From: Geosiphon pyriformis
Lineage: Eukaryota; Glomeromycota; Glomeromycetes; Archaeosporales; Geosiphonaceae
Reading direction: 5' to 3'
Length of the DNA: 64,000 nt
Assembly (NCBI GenBank): GCA_016748015.1
Contig: JAAOMT010000352.1
Location: 1 to 64,000, forward strand
The position numbers and the translations under genes are program-made. The number at the start of each line of letters is the position of its first letter. The stretch's first letter is position 1. Positions 24,490 to 36,905 of this stretch are shown here, in pieces. The notes beneath the pieces are model-generated. The model worked only from the letters and a program-made list of their open reading frames with translations. It was not told the origin of the DNA and searched no databases.

Positions 24490-26270
24490 TTTGGTGCTTT
24501 TTGTAAAGTATAATCTAACAAAAAACAAAGCATTAGTATTAATTATTTAGAAAAATAGCAAACCAAAAAATCATAGAAGTAAATTACTTAAAATTTACAA
24601 AATTCAATAATATTAACAGCAATTGGAATTAATCAATAATTATTTTCTAGCAGAATTAGCATTCAACTTCTATGTTAATAAAAAGATTATTTATTTCTTA
24701 AGAAAACAAATAAATATAAAATTATTAAGAGAAAATTTTTATATCAAGTTATTATAATATATTAACTTTTTATAGAATTATAATTTTGCTCTAATTATTA
24801 CAGAAATAAATCAAAAAATCAAAAAATATATTCAATAAAGATTTTCAATTATATTTGCTAACAAAAAGAAAAGTAAATTTCAAATACTAGCAAAAATACT
24901 TAAAATTATATAACTACTAATTTAGAAGAAACCAAAAGTTGTTTTTTTATTATTACATATCAAAAAATATCATCTAAATAACATTAGTCATTATATTATT
25001 ATGAAATGGTTTTCTTGGTATATTTAATTGCCAATATCCTGTTTTAATTGCAATTAGTCTTTTATGAGTTTCTTAATTTTATTTGTATAATAATGTTAAT
25101 ATTTATACTAAAGGCTTTCTCTTGATATTACAATATAAGTTATTTCTCAATTTTTGATTGTTGTGTATGTTTATGTACTTCTTCTCAGAGACTGAACTGA
25201 AATCTACCTGCTGTTTGAAGTCTTTTTTGAGATTATTTTTGCAATTGTCTGATGTGTTTCTCTAATCTAGAAACATAAAATGTTAATAACTTTTAGCACT
25301 TTTTTTAATTCTTATAATAAAGCTTTTATTAATTAGTAACAATATAAATAATTTTGATCAGGAATTATTCTTCCAAAAAATTTAGCTGATGAATAATAAT
25401 TTTATTCAATAAATAATACAAATAAGTTTCTTAATATTTTGGGTTGTAATTATTTAGTTTTTAATATTCTTTTTCATTTCTTTTTAATTAAAAGTTTTTG
25501 TGAATATTTATTTTAAAAGTAAAAACTAGAAGATAATTAAAGTAGAACTGTTGAAAAAATTGTTTAATAACTTGTTTTTATAATTTGTTTTATAACTTGT
25601 TGTTTTTCTTAATATTAAAGCTACTGTATATATATGTTTATAGTTCTATGAAAAAACACATTGTAATACTTTTTTTTTGGTATTTCAATCTGATATTTAC
25701 TACTATTATCAGTTGGTGTTAACTGCTATTATAAGCTAATGCTTGCCACTATTGTAAGATAGTACTTGTCATTATATTAATCATTACTTTTCTAAGATTA
25801 TTACTGTACTATATTATAATTGAATAATTTATATTATTTTATAATTCTTTTGCTAAATTCTTGAACTATAACAACATTTACATTAACTGCAAAAACATTA
25901 TTGGCTTAAGCACTATTTTCAAGCAACCAAAAAAAGCAAAGTTATTAAGAATTTATAGTAATTATTTTAAAAGATTTAAATTATGATCTATTATATTATT
26001 AAAAATTCAATTACTGTTACCTTAATTTAATTTCAAATTTACTAATAACTGAGCAGACATTAAATTAGAAGAAAAAAAGACAGTAATTAGAAAAACAACA
26101 ATAATTTGATCTTAAATAATTCAGAAAATCAAATTTCAGAATTTATTTAAACTTTAATTGTTTAGATTCAACAAAATATATCTTTAATAATTCAAATTAA
26201 TTTATTTTTAGTTACACCAATAGCTGTTTTTTATTAATAATAATTATTTGTTAATATATTTTTAAGACCA
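24490..26270 (+). other. Leader of element D with an unassigned insert
   Basis: 24,600-24,940 and 25,890-26,270 align with the gag leader preserved at 57,100-57,780 (words such as AGAAACCAAAAG and AAGCAACCAAAAAAAGCAAAG). In between, about 24,960-25,880, D carries roughly 900 bp that have no counterpart at 57,290-57,340. This insert is less AT-rich, has no long ORF, and contains imperfect 24-bp tandem repeats around 25,700-25,780 (CTATTATAAGCTAATGCTTG, CTATTGTAAGATAGTACTTG). Confidence 0.55.
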
Positions 26271-27199
26271 ATAATTTATACACTAATTGCCAAGTTAAAA
26301 AAGTTTATTGACAAAAAAAATTACTCAAATTTGGCTTAATAATATAAAAAAAGCTATTGTAGCTAATAACTGGAATAATATTAAAGTTCTTTAAGCAATT
26401 TTTTATTTTTTATAAGACACTGTTGACTTATAATATTAAAGTCTTACAACAAAATCCAATATTTTTAATATATTTAAAAATACATTTTTATAGTATTTTA
26501 ATAATAACAATAGTATTAATTGTCTATTAACTGAATTTATTATTCTTAAACAAAATAACACAAAAGCCATTATTATCTACTTAGAATGTTTTTACAAAAA
26601 CTTGTATTAAATTCAAGTAATAGATGCCAACTATTTTTCAGAACCACAGATCTAAACCAATTTATTTGTAAATTATACAATAGCTTTTTATAATAAGTAT
26701 GTTTATTATATTCAATTATTCTATAAGATACAGTTACTTATATCAAAAATTTTGAATTGGCCAACTTCAAAGCAAATTATGCTCAAGCTATAAACTTAAT
26801 AATAAACAGATTATTTAAACTTAATATTAAATTAAAACAATTTAATAAATTAATTAATCAAAAACTTAAAAAATACTTAGTTAATAGTTAAATATTCTAT
26901 TAATTTCCACAATATCATAATTAACAAAACTATTGTTAGTTCTAAAATCTATTATATTTATTATTATTAACAAATTAGGTATAATAACCAAAAATCCATA
27001 TTTATTACTATTGTCACAAATAAGAATATTTAAAAGCAAATTATAGAACTAAACTAAGTAACTAATAATTGCTGGTTTCAAACTCTAAATTTTACTTAGC
27101 ATCAAAACCAATATTAATATTAATTATCTTATCTGCAAATAATATAACAATTAATATATATATTTTTAATATATTAAATACTACTGTTTTTAATTGTTT
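26271..27199 (+). pseudogene. gag: Gag of element D (relic, 3' part displaced by LINE L1)
   Basis: The start is at 26,271, where ATA replaces the ATG of the well-preserved fragment at 57,782. The frame reads VKLEKF-like AKLKKFIDKKN, then the retrotransposon gag domain (NNWNNIKVLQ, DTADLWYQ with a frame change) and VIDANYFSEPQ, with numerous TAA/TAG stops. The last recognisable gag residues are near 26,880. L1 inserted at 27,210, and the gag tail is expected after 34,124, where I could not follow it with confidence. Confidence 0.75.
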
Positions 27200-27210
27200 A
27201 TTAGCTTTTA
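27200..27210 (+). repeat. Left target-site duplication of LINE L1
   Basis: ATTAGCTTTTA is repeated exactly at 34,114-34,124 on the other side of L1, right after its A-rich tail. Confidence 0.85.
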
Positions 27211-27329
27211 AAAAATAAAAAAAGTCTTTCTCTTGTTAATCTCCAGACCATGATGAGAGCAAAATTTTATCGAAGCCTTAATTAGCTCTTTTCCCTTTTA
27301 CCCTTTATTTTTTCTAATTATTTTTTCCA

Positions 27330-29307
27330 ATTTTCTTCCTTTTGTTGCAATAGATCCAGTAGGCTTCTTTGCTAATGGTTCTGGTTTTGTTTCAGCTGGG
27401 TTGAGAATTCGGTCTAATAATAAAAAGAAAGTGTGCATTGAAAGTGTATACTCTCATAGTCTTTTGTACAAGAAAACTAAAATTCCTTGAAATACTAGTG
27501 GTGTGGTGGATTTGTTGGTGGGTCCTGTTCCTGGCAGCATTTTACAAGCTGGTGATTTAGAATACAAGATGTTTTGGGGTAGCAAAGTGGAGAGTGAGAA
27601 TGCTAATGTTAGTGAGATGTCTGACTTGGAAAACATGGGTAATATAGTGGCAGAAGAAACAAGTTACATAGATTTTAACAATTCAGAAGCTGATGATATG
27701 GTGGATAACATGACTTCAAAAAAGACATAAACGAGGATGTATATTTTGGAACAACTGCCAAAAAAACCTTCTTTTAGTGTTATGGATAATGTCGACAACA
27801 TTTTAGAACTCCTGTCTCCCAAGTTTCATGGTTCCAATCAGCTGCCGAGTGCCAAGTCATGTGTTCTGAAAAAGAGGAGCTTTGAGCCAGTAAAATCATT
27901 TGCTTTAGATATTGAGCTTTCAGCTATTCCAGGAAAAACTGTTAGTGATAAATTGATTTCAATTAAAAAGATTTTTTATTAAGTGGATGGTTTTGGAGAA
28001 GTTTTTACTCCCTCAAAATTCTCAGAGATCATTAGGTCCTCCTTTACTTCTGAGTTAAGTCTTAATAAGACTAAGGAATTGGTGATCTATGAGAAAATTT
28101 TGGTAAATAATAATGTAAGAAAGTTGGGCATTCATTTAAATTAAGAAGTAATTGTCAAGGAAATTCCAGTAGATTTTCCCAGATCAGCAGTTGAATCAGT
28201 TTTTTCTAAGTTCGGTAAGGTTGTGTCAATTAAGATGGAATTGATTGGTTTGTGGCAGAAAGCTTTGGTTGAGTTTGAGTTATTGAAAGTGGCAAGTTTG
28301 GTTGCCTCTAAATAGTCTGTTCTTATGGGAAAGAATTCTGTGTGGGTGGCATTCGCTGTTGAGAATAAACAATCTTGGGTGTTCAGAAATCAACATAAGA
28401 CCTTGCTTTATACTTTACCAGTTGGCACTACTGCTTATGATTTGTTTGATTTGCTTGATTTATATGGTGGGAAGACCTGTTTTATTGGTCACAATTCTAA
28501 TTTTTATGTCTGTAACAGATGTGTTGTGATTTGTTTTGCTGATAAAACATCCAAGCTGGCTGCAATTAGATCTGTTCCAGTTTTTAAGAGTACAAGTTTG
28601 CAATGGGCTGGTCTTTCTTTGGCCTGTTGTGCCAAATGTAAACAATTTGGTCACATCTCTGATATATGTTTGGCTAGTAGGAGTTCTGAAATTCATGGGA
28701 AGTAAGTGGTTACTGATCAAAATCAGGTCTGTCTAGCTGGTATTTATAAGAAAAAGCAAGTTCCTATTGCACATCCAGTTTCTTTTGGTGATAAAACTTG
28801 GGCTCAGGTAGCTGGTGGTTTATTTTTTCGTGTGGCTCCCTTGGTTCCTTTTGGTGTCATCCCATCCCTTGTTGCTGAGACCTTTTTATTTGCCTCTGGT
28901 CCACCTGGTACTCATGATTTGTATGATTGTTTGGCTTCTCTGGATGCTCTCTAGAACTTTTGGCTGACCAGGTTTCTGGTATTTTGGAGCAATTGGGTTC
29001 CATGAAATTGATGCCCTTGGTGGCTGCATCTGATGTTTCTCTTTTGAAGATTCCTATAACTGTGGTTTCTGGTTTGGTTTCAGATATGGTTTTGGGTAAT
29101 GCATCAGCAATCTCCACTCCTTCTTTTTTAGTCATCAATGAAATGACTGCTGTCATAAGTCCAAGTAGTTCTAAAGTTTTAACTACCAAAGTCGGTGGTT
29201 TAGAATCCAAAATAGTGGCTTTGGAAGTTTTGGTTGAATCTGTTTTAAAAAAATTGGACCATTTGTGCTCAGGTTTGGGTTCATTGGCTGTTTTTGTTTC
29301 TCAATAA
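27330..29307 (+). pseudogene. LINE L1 ORF1: RNA-binding protein with zinc knuckle (broken)
   Basis: One frame can be read from about 27,330 to 28,954, interrupted only by stops (after KTKIP, KKT, KIFY, HLN, ASK and HGK); a change of frame near 28,930 leads to the C-terminal piece 28,927-29,307. In order: an acidic N-terminus (SEADDMVDNM), an RRM-like region (VKEIPVDFPRSAVESVFSKF, KMELIGLWQKALVEFE), a zinc knuckle CAKCKQFGHISDIC (CX2CX4HX4C) near 28,630-28,670, a PVSFGDKTWAQVAGG segment, and a C-terminal coiled-coil-like stretch (KVGGLESKIVALEVLVESVL). No in-frame ATG is obvious at the start. It ends 23 nt before ORF2. Confidence 0.85.
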
Positions 29308-29330
29308 GTGTTTTAGTTTGAAAAATTGTC

Positions 29331-32300
29331 ATGTACAATATAAGGAGCATGAACAACTCTGCAAAACAGAATGATATAATTTGTTGGCATAAAGAGTTGA
29401 ACAATTTGATTTCTATTATTACTGAGACCAAGTTAAAGGGTAATATTTGCTCATGGATTATGAATAAGTTTGATGGTGTCTGGGTTTTCATCTCTAAGTT
29501 GAATTCTGATTATATGGGCTCTGGCATTGCAATTATTATGAACATTTCTTTAGTGAGACATGTGTGCAAAGTTTTTGAGGTGTCTGGTTGGCTCCTGTCT
29601 ATTAAGCTACTTTTCAAGAATAAACTCTCTGTTTCAATTTTGGGGCTCTATGCTGATGCTTTTTTGTCAGTTTGGTCCTCCCAAGCTGGTGAGATCAACT
29701 CTATAATTGCTAAAGCTGTGAATGAATCTTTTTTTGTTGTTCTGGGTAGCGACTTCAATGAAGATAGTTCTTATAAGTGTGCCAGTTTCAAAAAATGTCT
29801 TGATCTTGGTTTGGTTAATTCTTTTGGTGAAAGCTTCATTGCTAGGACCCTATTTGGGCCAACTCTCATGGTGTGGCTAAAACAATCGACTTTTTGTTTG
29901 TCTCTTCAAACCTGATCAATGCTGTGGTAGATCACAATGTGTGTGGTGTTGAAGAATTTTTTGATACTGATCATTGGATTGTTTCTGTGTTTGTGGGTTT
30001 GAGTGGACTTTTGGATATACAGTTAATCTCTATTTACAAGTGGGCAAATAGGGATCAATGGAAGTTTGATTTCAAGGGTGCTGATGTCAATAAGTGAAAA
30101 AATTTTAAAAATGCCACGTCGGCCAATGCTGGGTTGTTCTCTGATAAATTTGCTACTGCTATTAGACTCTCAGACCTGGATGCCATGTAAGATGTCTTAT
30201 GCAAGATAATGACACTTTCAGCAAATGAAATATTTAGGAAGAAGTGGTTCAAAGATTTTGACAGTGTGTTCACCAAAGTTTTTTCAAAGTTTCACAGATT
30301 GGAACTTTTGGTTTCAAAAATTATCAAGGCCTCTCATAAGAGAGGTGGTGTCAATTTTATCTTTTTTATAAAGTGCTGAGACTCTTTGGATGGTATCAAT
30401 GCCTCAGTTGTTCAAGATTTCTTTGACTCTGGTGCAGACTTTCATCATGTTCATTCAGTTCTCTCTGGTATTAGGAAGTCATATTATGCATCCAAGCTTG
30501 CTGAATCTCTAACAGCTAAGGAAGTGAACATTAGATCTGCTATAGATAAGAGGATGGAAAGCTTTGAAACAAATAAGGGTCATACTATCAGGAGTGTTCT
30601 GGTGCATCCTTTTCACAAAGTGGTTCTATCTGATTGTTAATAATGAGCTTATTTTGGAGCCCGATTCAGTTAAATCTAAGGTGAATATTATTATGGAAGG
30701 ATGGATTAGGAAGTGTGATGTGGTTGCTGATGTTTCTAATGTCTGGTCTTGTCAATATCAACTATTGGATTATGTTTTTGATGAGGCCTTTTCTGGTGTA
30801 ATGCATTCAGTTAAGTTTAGTAAACTGTTTGATGTGGTTTCCGATCTGCCTGATGGCAAAACTGCTGGTCTTTCAGGTATCACAAATAAGTTTTGGAAAC
30901 ATTGTGACAGATCAATTTTGGATATGCTTTTGGTACTTTTGAACTTGTGTCTTTCTCATGAATCAGTGCCCAAATCTTGGAAGGAGGCTTGGATCTCAAT
31001 AATTCCTAAACCATATAAATGGAAAAGTGTTCTCACGAATATTCACCCTATTGCTTTGATCAAGACAGCTTATAAGATTCTTTCTAAGATACTCTCTGAT
31101 AGAATTTCTTTGGCATGCAGCACTTTTGGCATTCTTTGTGGTGACAATTTTTCAGTTTTAAAAAGCACAACAACTTAGTCTCCTATTTTTGTGGTTGGAT
31201 CAATGGTTGAAGATATATTGGAAAAAAATCAAGAACTCTGGCTGGTTTTGTAAAATATGTGGAAAGCATACAATTCAGTTGGCTGGAAACATCTCAAGAA
31301 AAGTTTGGTCAGGATCAAGATGTGTGACAGGTTTATTCGGTTTTTTGGTGGTATTCATAGGGGTTGTACCAACAGGATGATGACAAATTTTGGGTTGACG
31401 GACAGTTATCATATACATAATGGTTTGGACCAAAGGGAGGTTTTTTTCCCTCTTCTGTGGTATATATTTTATGATCCTCTGTTATGTGAAGTCAAAAGAC
31501 AGGAAAACATGTGCAGTTATAGGTTGAGTTCTTATTTTATTTCCAGAAATGGTCATGCTAAGTCCTAGGCTGGGCTCTCTTCTTTTTTTGCTGCTGGAGC
31601 TTTCATTAATGACAAAATTTGAGTAGACAATAGTTAGGTAGCTACTCAACATATTCTTAATATTGCAAGTGAATTTTTCCAGATAAATAACATTTCTATC
31701 AATAATAACAAAACAGTGGTCATTTCCATTAATAGCAGGACCAGCATTCTTTTTCTTTTTATCAGTGACTTACCAATCTCCATTGCCAAAAAAAGTGAAT
31801 TTCATTGATACTTGGGTATTTTTCTCTCAACTAAAGGTCTCTCAAAGCCTAGTTTGGCAAAGACAAATTTGGACATTCGTTTTTTTACCAATCTGGTCTT
31901 GAAAAAAGCTGTCTCAGATAAGCAATTCTTATATTTGGTATTGGCAGTTCTTTTTCCTATAGTTAATTACAAAATACAGTTCAGCTTTGTTCCTATTAGT
32001 ACATGTAACAAGTGGAATGCTTTAATTCATAAGGGCTTGAAGTTCAAATTCAGCCTATCTCTTAATTTTCTTAGTGATACAATCCATCACCCTTTATTTT
32101 ATGGTTTGAAGTCTTTTGTTCAGGTTCAGTTTGAAAGCAAAGTGGTCTTCCTCATTAGTTTTGCAAACTCTAGTAACATCTTGAATTGTTTGTTCTCTCA
32201 CAGATCCTATGACTTGCAAGTTCTGTGCTGGCACCCTGTTTATCCTTTGAGCTTTTTTGTGTGTATTCGTGTTAGTGCTTCTAATAACTTTTTGGTGGAC

Positions 32301-33984
32301 ATAGTTCACATTCTTCTTGATTGCAACTTGTTCTTGGGTGGCTTTTTGGCTGATTTTTTTCTGTTTTGTAATGAGGTCCCTATGTCTGTTGTTCTGGGCA
32401 AATCACAATTTTTTAGGTTTTTTTCTTCTCTCTGATGGTATGGTATTGCTTTTGTGGATCAACTTTGTGATCATCATGGTTTTATCTTTGATTGATACAC
32501 TTTTAAGTGTTGGAAGAGATTAGACCTCTGTGGCTGTGTTCCTAATTGGTTTGAGCTTTCTGTTGCATTTCTAAATAGTAAAAGCCTATCTCTCACTTGC
32601 CCCTCAGTTTAAATAGTGTTGGTTTTTTAAATATTCTTAACTCTTATGGTTTTGTCTCTGTTTGTGATCATCTCTTGCAGGTTGATGCTAACAGTTTGTT
32701 AGTATATACAAATGGGTCTCTTAGTAATCTGGGCTCAGTTGGCTATAGAGCTGGTGCTATCACCTTTTTTGAGGACATTAATTTAGGTTTGGGTGTTGAT
32801 ATGTCAGACTTGATATCATCTACTTTGGCAGAGTTGCAGGCTATAACATTGGCTCTAGAGTGTGTTCCCTCTCTGTGCTCTGTTAATTTGTTTTCAGATA
32901 GTCAATCTACTTTGGATGCTTGTAAGTCTGAATTGGATTTGGTGTGCCCAACTTTCATAATTAGTGTTGGGTCAAACGTCATCATATTACTAATGTTATT
33001 TACAGTAAGAATTTAAAAGTCAGCTGGCATAAGGTTAAAGACCACTCTAGTGTTTTAGGGAATGAGCATGCTGACATGATTGCTGGTGACATCTTTCTCT
33101 CTAATTGGTATCTTCCTCTTTGCTTGAGTAAACACTTCATAATGGCTGATGGTAGTGTGATTTTTGGCAATTCCAGACATTTTGTCTGTGATATTTATCA
33201 TTCAGTTTGTCATGCACACTGGGAGGTTGGCTCAGGTTCCAGAATTTTGGCAAGTGGTTTGCTTTCTGAAGTTAACTGGCTCTGTTTATCTTTGGTGTAG
33301 CACCCTGATTTGCACATGGGTACTGGTTTTACCAGCAGATTCTCGGCTAATACACATACTTATTTCATGAAGGCTTTGTATCACTGGCTGCCAGTTGCTG
33401 TGTGAAAATGCCTTTATAATAGATTATATCCTAGTGTGTTGTGCTTATATTGTGGTGATTTGGAAGCTTTGGATCATGTGTTCTTATGTAAGATTGATGA
33501 TTCTATTCAACATTAGTTGTTGAAATCCCATGTGAATTCATGGAGGGCAGTTTCTGGTTTTTTTTATTCTTCTTTGGGCATACTACAACTGTTGTCTTTG
33601 TGTGGTTCTGACTCCTTTTTGTCCATGGCACTCTATAAAGGTTTTGTTTTTAAGGATTGGTTTCATAAGATGGTTACCATTTTTTATAACCCCAAAATTG
33701 CTGGTTTGGAGATTGTCAAATTTGTGTGCTCTCTTAGTCTTGCTTTTAGAAGTAATATCTGGTCAGTTCATGCTAAACATCATGCTTATATGGAAAAACA
33801 TGGATTGATTCCTCTTGATAGTTCAGTTCTTGTCTCAGTTTCTGGTTTGGCTTCAAGGTTGTCAGCTGGGGTGGTCAAATTGCTTGGCATTGCCAATGCT
33901 TTTGGTGTTTAATTTGGCTTTTGCAAATCTTGTTTATTTTTTCCAGATGTAAATAACTCAGTTTCAGTTCATATAGCTGCATAG
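29331..33984 (+). pseudogene. LINE L1 ORF2: endonuclease, reverse transcriptase, RNase H (inactivated)
   Basis: This is the reverse transcriptase of target-primed integration. The endonuclease (29,331 to about 30,020) shows ITETKLK, GSDFNEDSS and FDTDHWIVSV after a frame change near 29,880. The RT part (about 30,400-31,800) shows LPDGKTAGLSGI, WKEAWISIIPKPYKW, IALIKTAYKILSKILSDRIS and GLDQREVFFPLLW. The catalytic box at 31,602-31,622 reads FINDKI-stop, where LINE RTs have [FY]xDD, so the first Asp is Asn. RNase H (32,600-33,080) has LLVYTNGSL (Asp to Asn), STLAELQAITLAL, NLFSDSQSTLDACK and NEHADMIAG. A C-terminal CLYCGDLEALDHVFLC zinc motif lies near 33,440-33,490. The stop is TAG 33,982-33,984. 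Confidence 0.88.
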
Positions 33985-34113
33985 TATTGTTCTGATTGGT
34001 TTAAGTGGCTGGTTATGTGTGGAAAATACATGATTCATGTCTAGTTTAGATCATTTCTTTGATGTATAGCACTAAATAGTGTTTGGATCTTACTTATAAA
34101 GCAATAAAAAAAA

Positions 34114-34124
34114 ATTAGCTTTTA
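34114..34124 (+). repeat. Right target-site duplication of LINE L1
   Basis: ATTAGCTTTTA is identical to 27,200-27,210. Confidence 0.85.
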
Positions 34125-35236
34125 TCTTAAACATTACTCTAATAATCATAGTTGTAATTCCAAATTTTAACACCAACTAAAATTCAAAGACTGCAAATAA
34201 TATGTCTATCACAAAATTAGAAATTGACTATAATAATATATTAACTAATCTTCAATAATTAAAGCCAATCATTAGAATTATGCTCAAAAAACTCAAAAAA
34301 TAAGTATATTTAAAACCTGAATTTTCAGAACTATTTAAGTCTTTTTATTATAACTAAAACTAATATATTTAACAATAATATTTAAAATTATAACACAATT
34401 TTACTTATAGTTATTTCTAAAAATAACACACTTATTGTTATTTTTCTATTTAGAAAAAAAAAGTTATTATTTAGTAAAACAGTTTTAAACTTAACTCAAT
34501 TTATTATTACTATATATATTAATGTCAAAATAAATAGCCAATCTATTAAACTTATTCTTAATAATAGTTTAGCAAACAATATTATTGTCTAATAACTTAT
34601 AAATTAATTAGGTTACCAAGTTAATTAAATTGTTAACACATAAATTATCATAGTTAATAAAGCTACAAAAACTTTAATCAGCAAAATTAATAACTTTTTA
34701 TTTGATATCAATAATATTATAGCACCAATTAAGATTTTTATTATAAAAGTTATGTAATATTAAGTTTTTATTAGTAATAATTAATTGTTTAAAATCAATA
34801 TTATGTTTGATTAAAACATTTAAAAGCTTTAATTAAGCTATTAAAAACACTATACAAAAACATTACTAATATGTAAATATTTTAAAACAATTATTAAAAC
34901 ACTATTAATTGAATTAAAAAAAAAATCTATTTGAAAAGCTTATTAAGTCTTATAAGCTAAAAAAAATTACAATAAACTGCTATTAGTATCTATCTAAAAA
35001 AAAAAGCCATAAATATTAACTTTTATTTATGTTTTACCAAATTAATAAAATTAACTCTATTAACTACTTAAATTAATTTGTATTGATTGTGATAAAAAAT
35101 TATTATTAATGAATGTTTGTGTAAAAAATAACAAAATATGGCCAACTGTTATAAAATATTATTGCTGCCTATATGTATTAAAACAATTTAAATACTTAAA
35201 ACAACAAAGCAAATAAAATAATACATTATGTTTTAT
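34125..35236 (+). pseudogene. pol: Gag end and aspartic protease of element D (relic)
   Basis: Translation around 34,525-34,860 gives INSQSIKLILNNSLANNIIV, a stop-containing stretch, KINNFLFDINNIIAPIKIFII and then IQYQVFI-like residues, which matches the layout of a retropepsin: the active-site LILDSG has become LILNNS, followed by the hydrophobic LLLGxDWL-like region. Proteases cut the polyproteins of the element. 34,125-34,520 should hold the gag tail; I recognise nothing specific there. 34,860-35,236 is AT-rich and continues toward the dUTPase region, interrupted by the LINE at 35,237. Confidence 0.6.
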
Positions 35237-36893
35237 TTTATTTTTTATTACGTTTAACAAGTAAGATCCAAACACCACCTAGAACTATACATCAATGAAA
35301 TGATCTAAACTAGGCATGAATTATGTATTTTACCACATGTGACCAGCCACTCAAGCCAGTCAGAACAATACTATACAACTATATTAACAGATACCAGATC
35401 TCCAATGCCTGAAAAAAACAAACAAGACTTGTGAAAGCCAAAAAGAATGCCAAAGGCTTCAGTAACACCAAGCAATTTAACCACACCAGCTGAAAACTTT
35501 GAAACCAAACCAGAAACTGGGATGACAAACAACCCATCCACTGAAATCAGGCCATTTTTTTCCATAAAAGCACGATACTTGGCACAGACCAACCAAATAT
35601 TATTCCTAAAAGTGGAACATATAGAGTGCACAAAATCAGTAATTTTAACACCAGCAATCTTGGGGTCATGGAAGACAATAACAGTCTCCTAAAGCCAACC
35701 ATTGAAAACAAAACCTTTGTAAAGAGCCAAGGAAACCAGTAAATCCAAAACACAGGTCGACATTAACTGCAACACAACTGAAAAGGGAAGAGAGAGCCCA
35801 GAAAGCAACCTCCAAGAAGACATGCAGAATTCCAGAACCTGATGATGAGCTAAATCATCAACCACACAAAAAACACATGATCAGAAACCTCTACCTTACC
35901 ACAATACAGACACAGAACATTAGAGTAACATTTATTGTAAATGCGCCTCTGAACAGCCACAGGAAGCTGACAGTGTAAAGTCTTTATAAGATAAGTATGA
36001 GTATTAGCTGTGAGCCTACTAGTGAAACCAGTGGCCATATGCAAATCAGGATGCCAAACCTTAGAAGAGCTGAGCCAGTCAACATCTGAATGCAAACTAC
36101 TAACCAGAAATCCAGAACCAGAACCGACCTCCCAGTGCACATGACAAACTATATGACAAACATCTCAAACAAAGTGTCTAGAATTACCAGAAACAACACC
36201 ACCATTCACCAACAAAAAGTGTCCATCCATGCAGGGAGAGAGATACCAACCAGATAGAGAAGCAGCATCAGCAATGCTATCAACATGATCATTCCCTGAA
36301 ATGCTGGAGTGGCTCTTGACTTTGTGCCAGCTAACTCTTAAATTCTTACTGTAAATAATATTCTGAATATGCCAATGCTTGACCCAACATCAATTGCAAA
36401 AGTCAGGGCATACCAGACTTAATTCAGACTTACAAGCATCTAAAGCTGCTTGACTATCTGAAAACAAATTAACAGAATGAGCCACAGGCATGCACTCCAA
36501 AGCCAATGCTATAGCCTGTAACTCCACCAAAGTAGATGACACTAAATTTTGAACACCAACACTTACACCCAAATTAATGTTCTCAAAAAAAACAGCTGCC
36601 CCAGCTTTGCAATCAACTGTGCCCAAATTCCTTAAAGAACCATCTGTATATACTGACAAACTATCAACGTTAACCTGGAAAAGACAATCATGGGTGGACA
36701 CAAAATCATTAGACTCACAAAAGTTAAGAGGACCAGCACCAACTGAGGCTGTGGAAGAGGAATGAGAAGCCGCAAGAAACACAACAGAAGGTCCAAACCA
36801 ATCAGGAACTGGGCCATAAGAGTCCAGCCTCTTCTACTGCTTGAAGATGCATCAGCTAAAAACAACACCATGTTGATTATAAAGCTGATTCAT
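35237..36893 (-). mobile_element. 5'-truncated LINE, minus strand, inside element D
   Basis: The 1.66-kb 3' part of the LINE family is flanked by a perfect 12-bp duplication ATTATGTTTTAT (35,225-35,236 and 36,894-36,905). The left side holds the reversed family tail (AAGTAAGATCCAAACACCACC) after a T-rich run. It is moderately decayed, less than the host element D. Confidence 0.9.
35371..36860 (-). pseudogene. LINE ORF2 C-terminal part: RNase H and zinc domain (broken)
   Basis: 36,390-36,782 encodes a well-kept RNase H: LSVYTDGSLRNLGTV with the first catalytic Asp intact, STLVELQAIALAL with Glu, and NLFSDSQAALDACK with Asp. 35,850-36,140 covers the segment after RNase H and the CLYCGKVEVSDHVFFV zinc region (CX2CX7HX4, the last Cys being Val here). 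35,371-35,631 is the conserved C-terminus ending ISVDGLFVIPVSGLVSKFSA and so on. The pieces are in different frames, so indels are present. This copy shows the RNase H active site that L1 has lost. Confidence 0.85.
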
Positions 36894-36905
36894 ATTATGT
36901 TTTAT

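Larger units (their letters stand above)
27211..34113 (+). mobile_element. Nearly full-length LINE L1
   Basis: This 6.9-kb non-LTR retrotransposon has a 5' untranslated region, ORF1, ORF2 and an A-rich 3' end (GGATCTTACTTATAAAGCAATAAAAAAAAA), flanked by a perfect 11-bp duplication (ATTAGCTTTTA at 27,200-27,210 and 34,114-34,124). It interrupts gag of element D. It is clearly less AT-rich than D, so it is younger. Relatives in the window are 19,422-21,149 and 35,237-36,893 (both minus, 5'-truncated), L0 (22,240-23,688 plus 55,448-56,260) and several 3' tails. The order endonuclease, RT, RNase H, CCHC resembles I/Tad-type LINEs. Confidence 0.92.

Noticed and set aside
28302-28736. Additional plus-strand ORFs 28,302-28,529 and 28,536-28,736
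   Set aside because: They overlap the zinc-knuckle ORF1 of L1 in another frame and show no motif.
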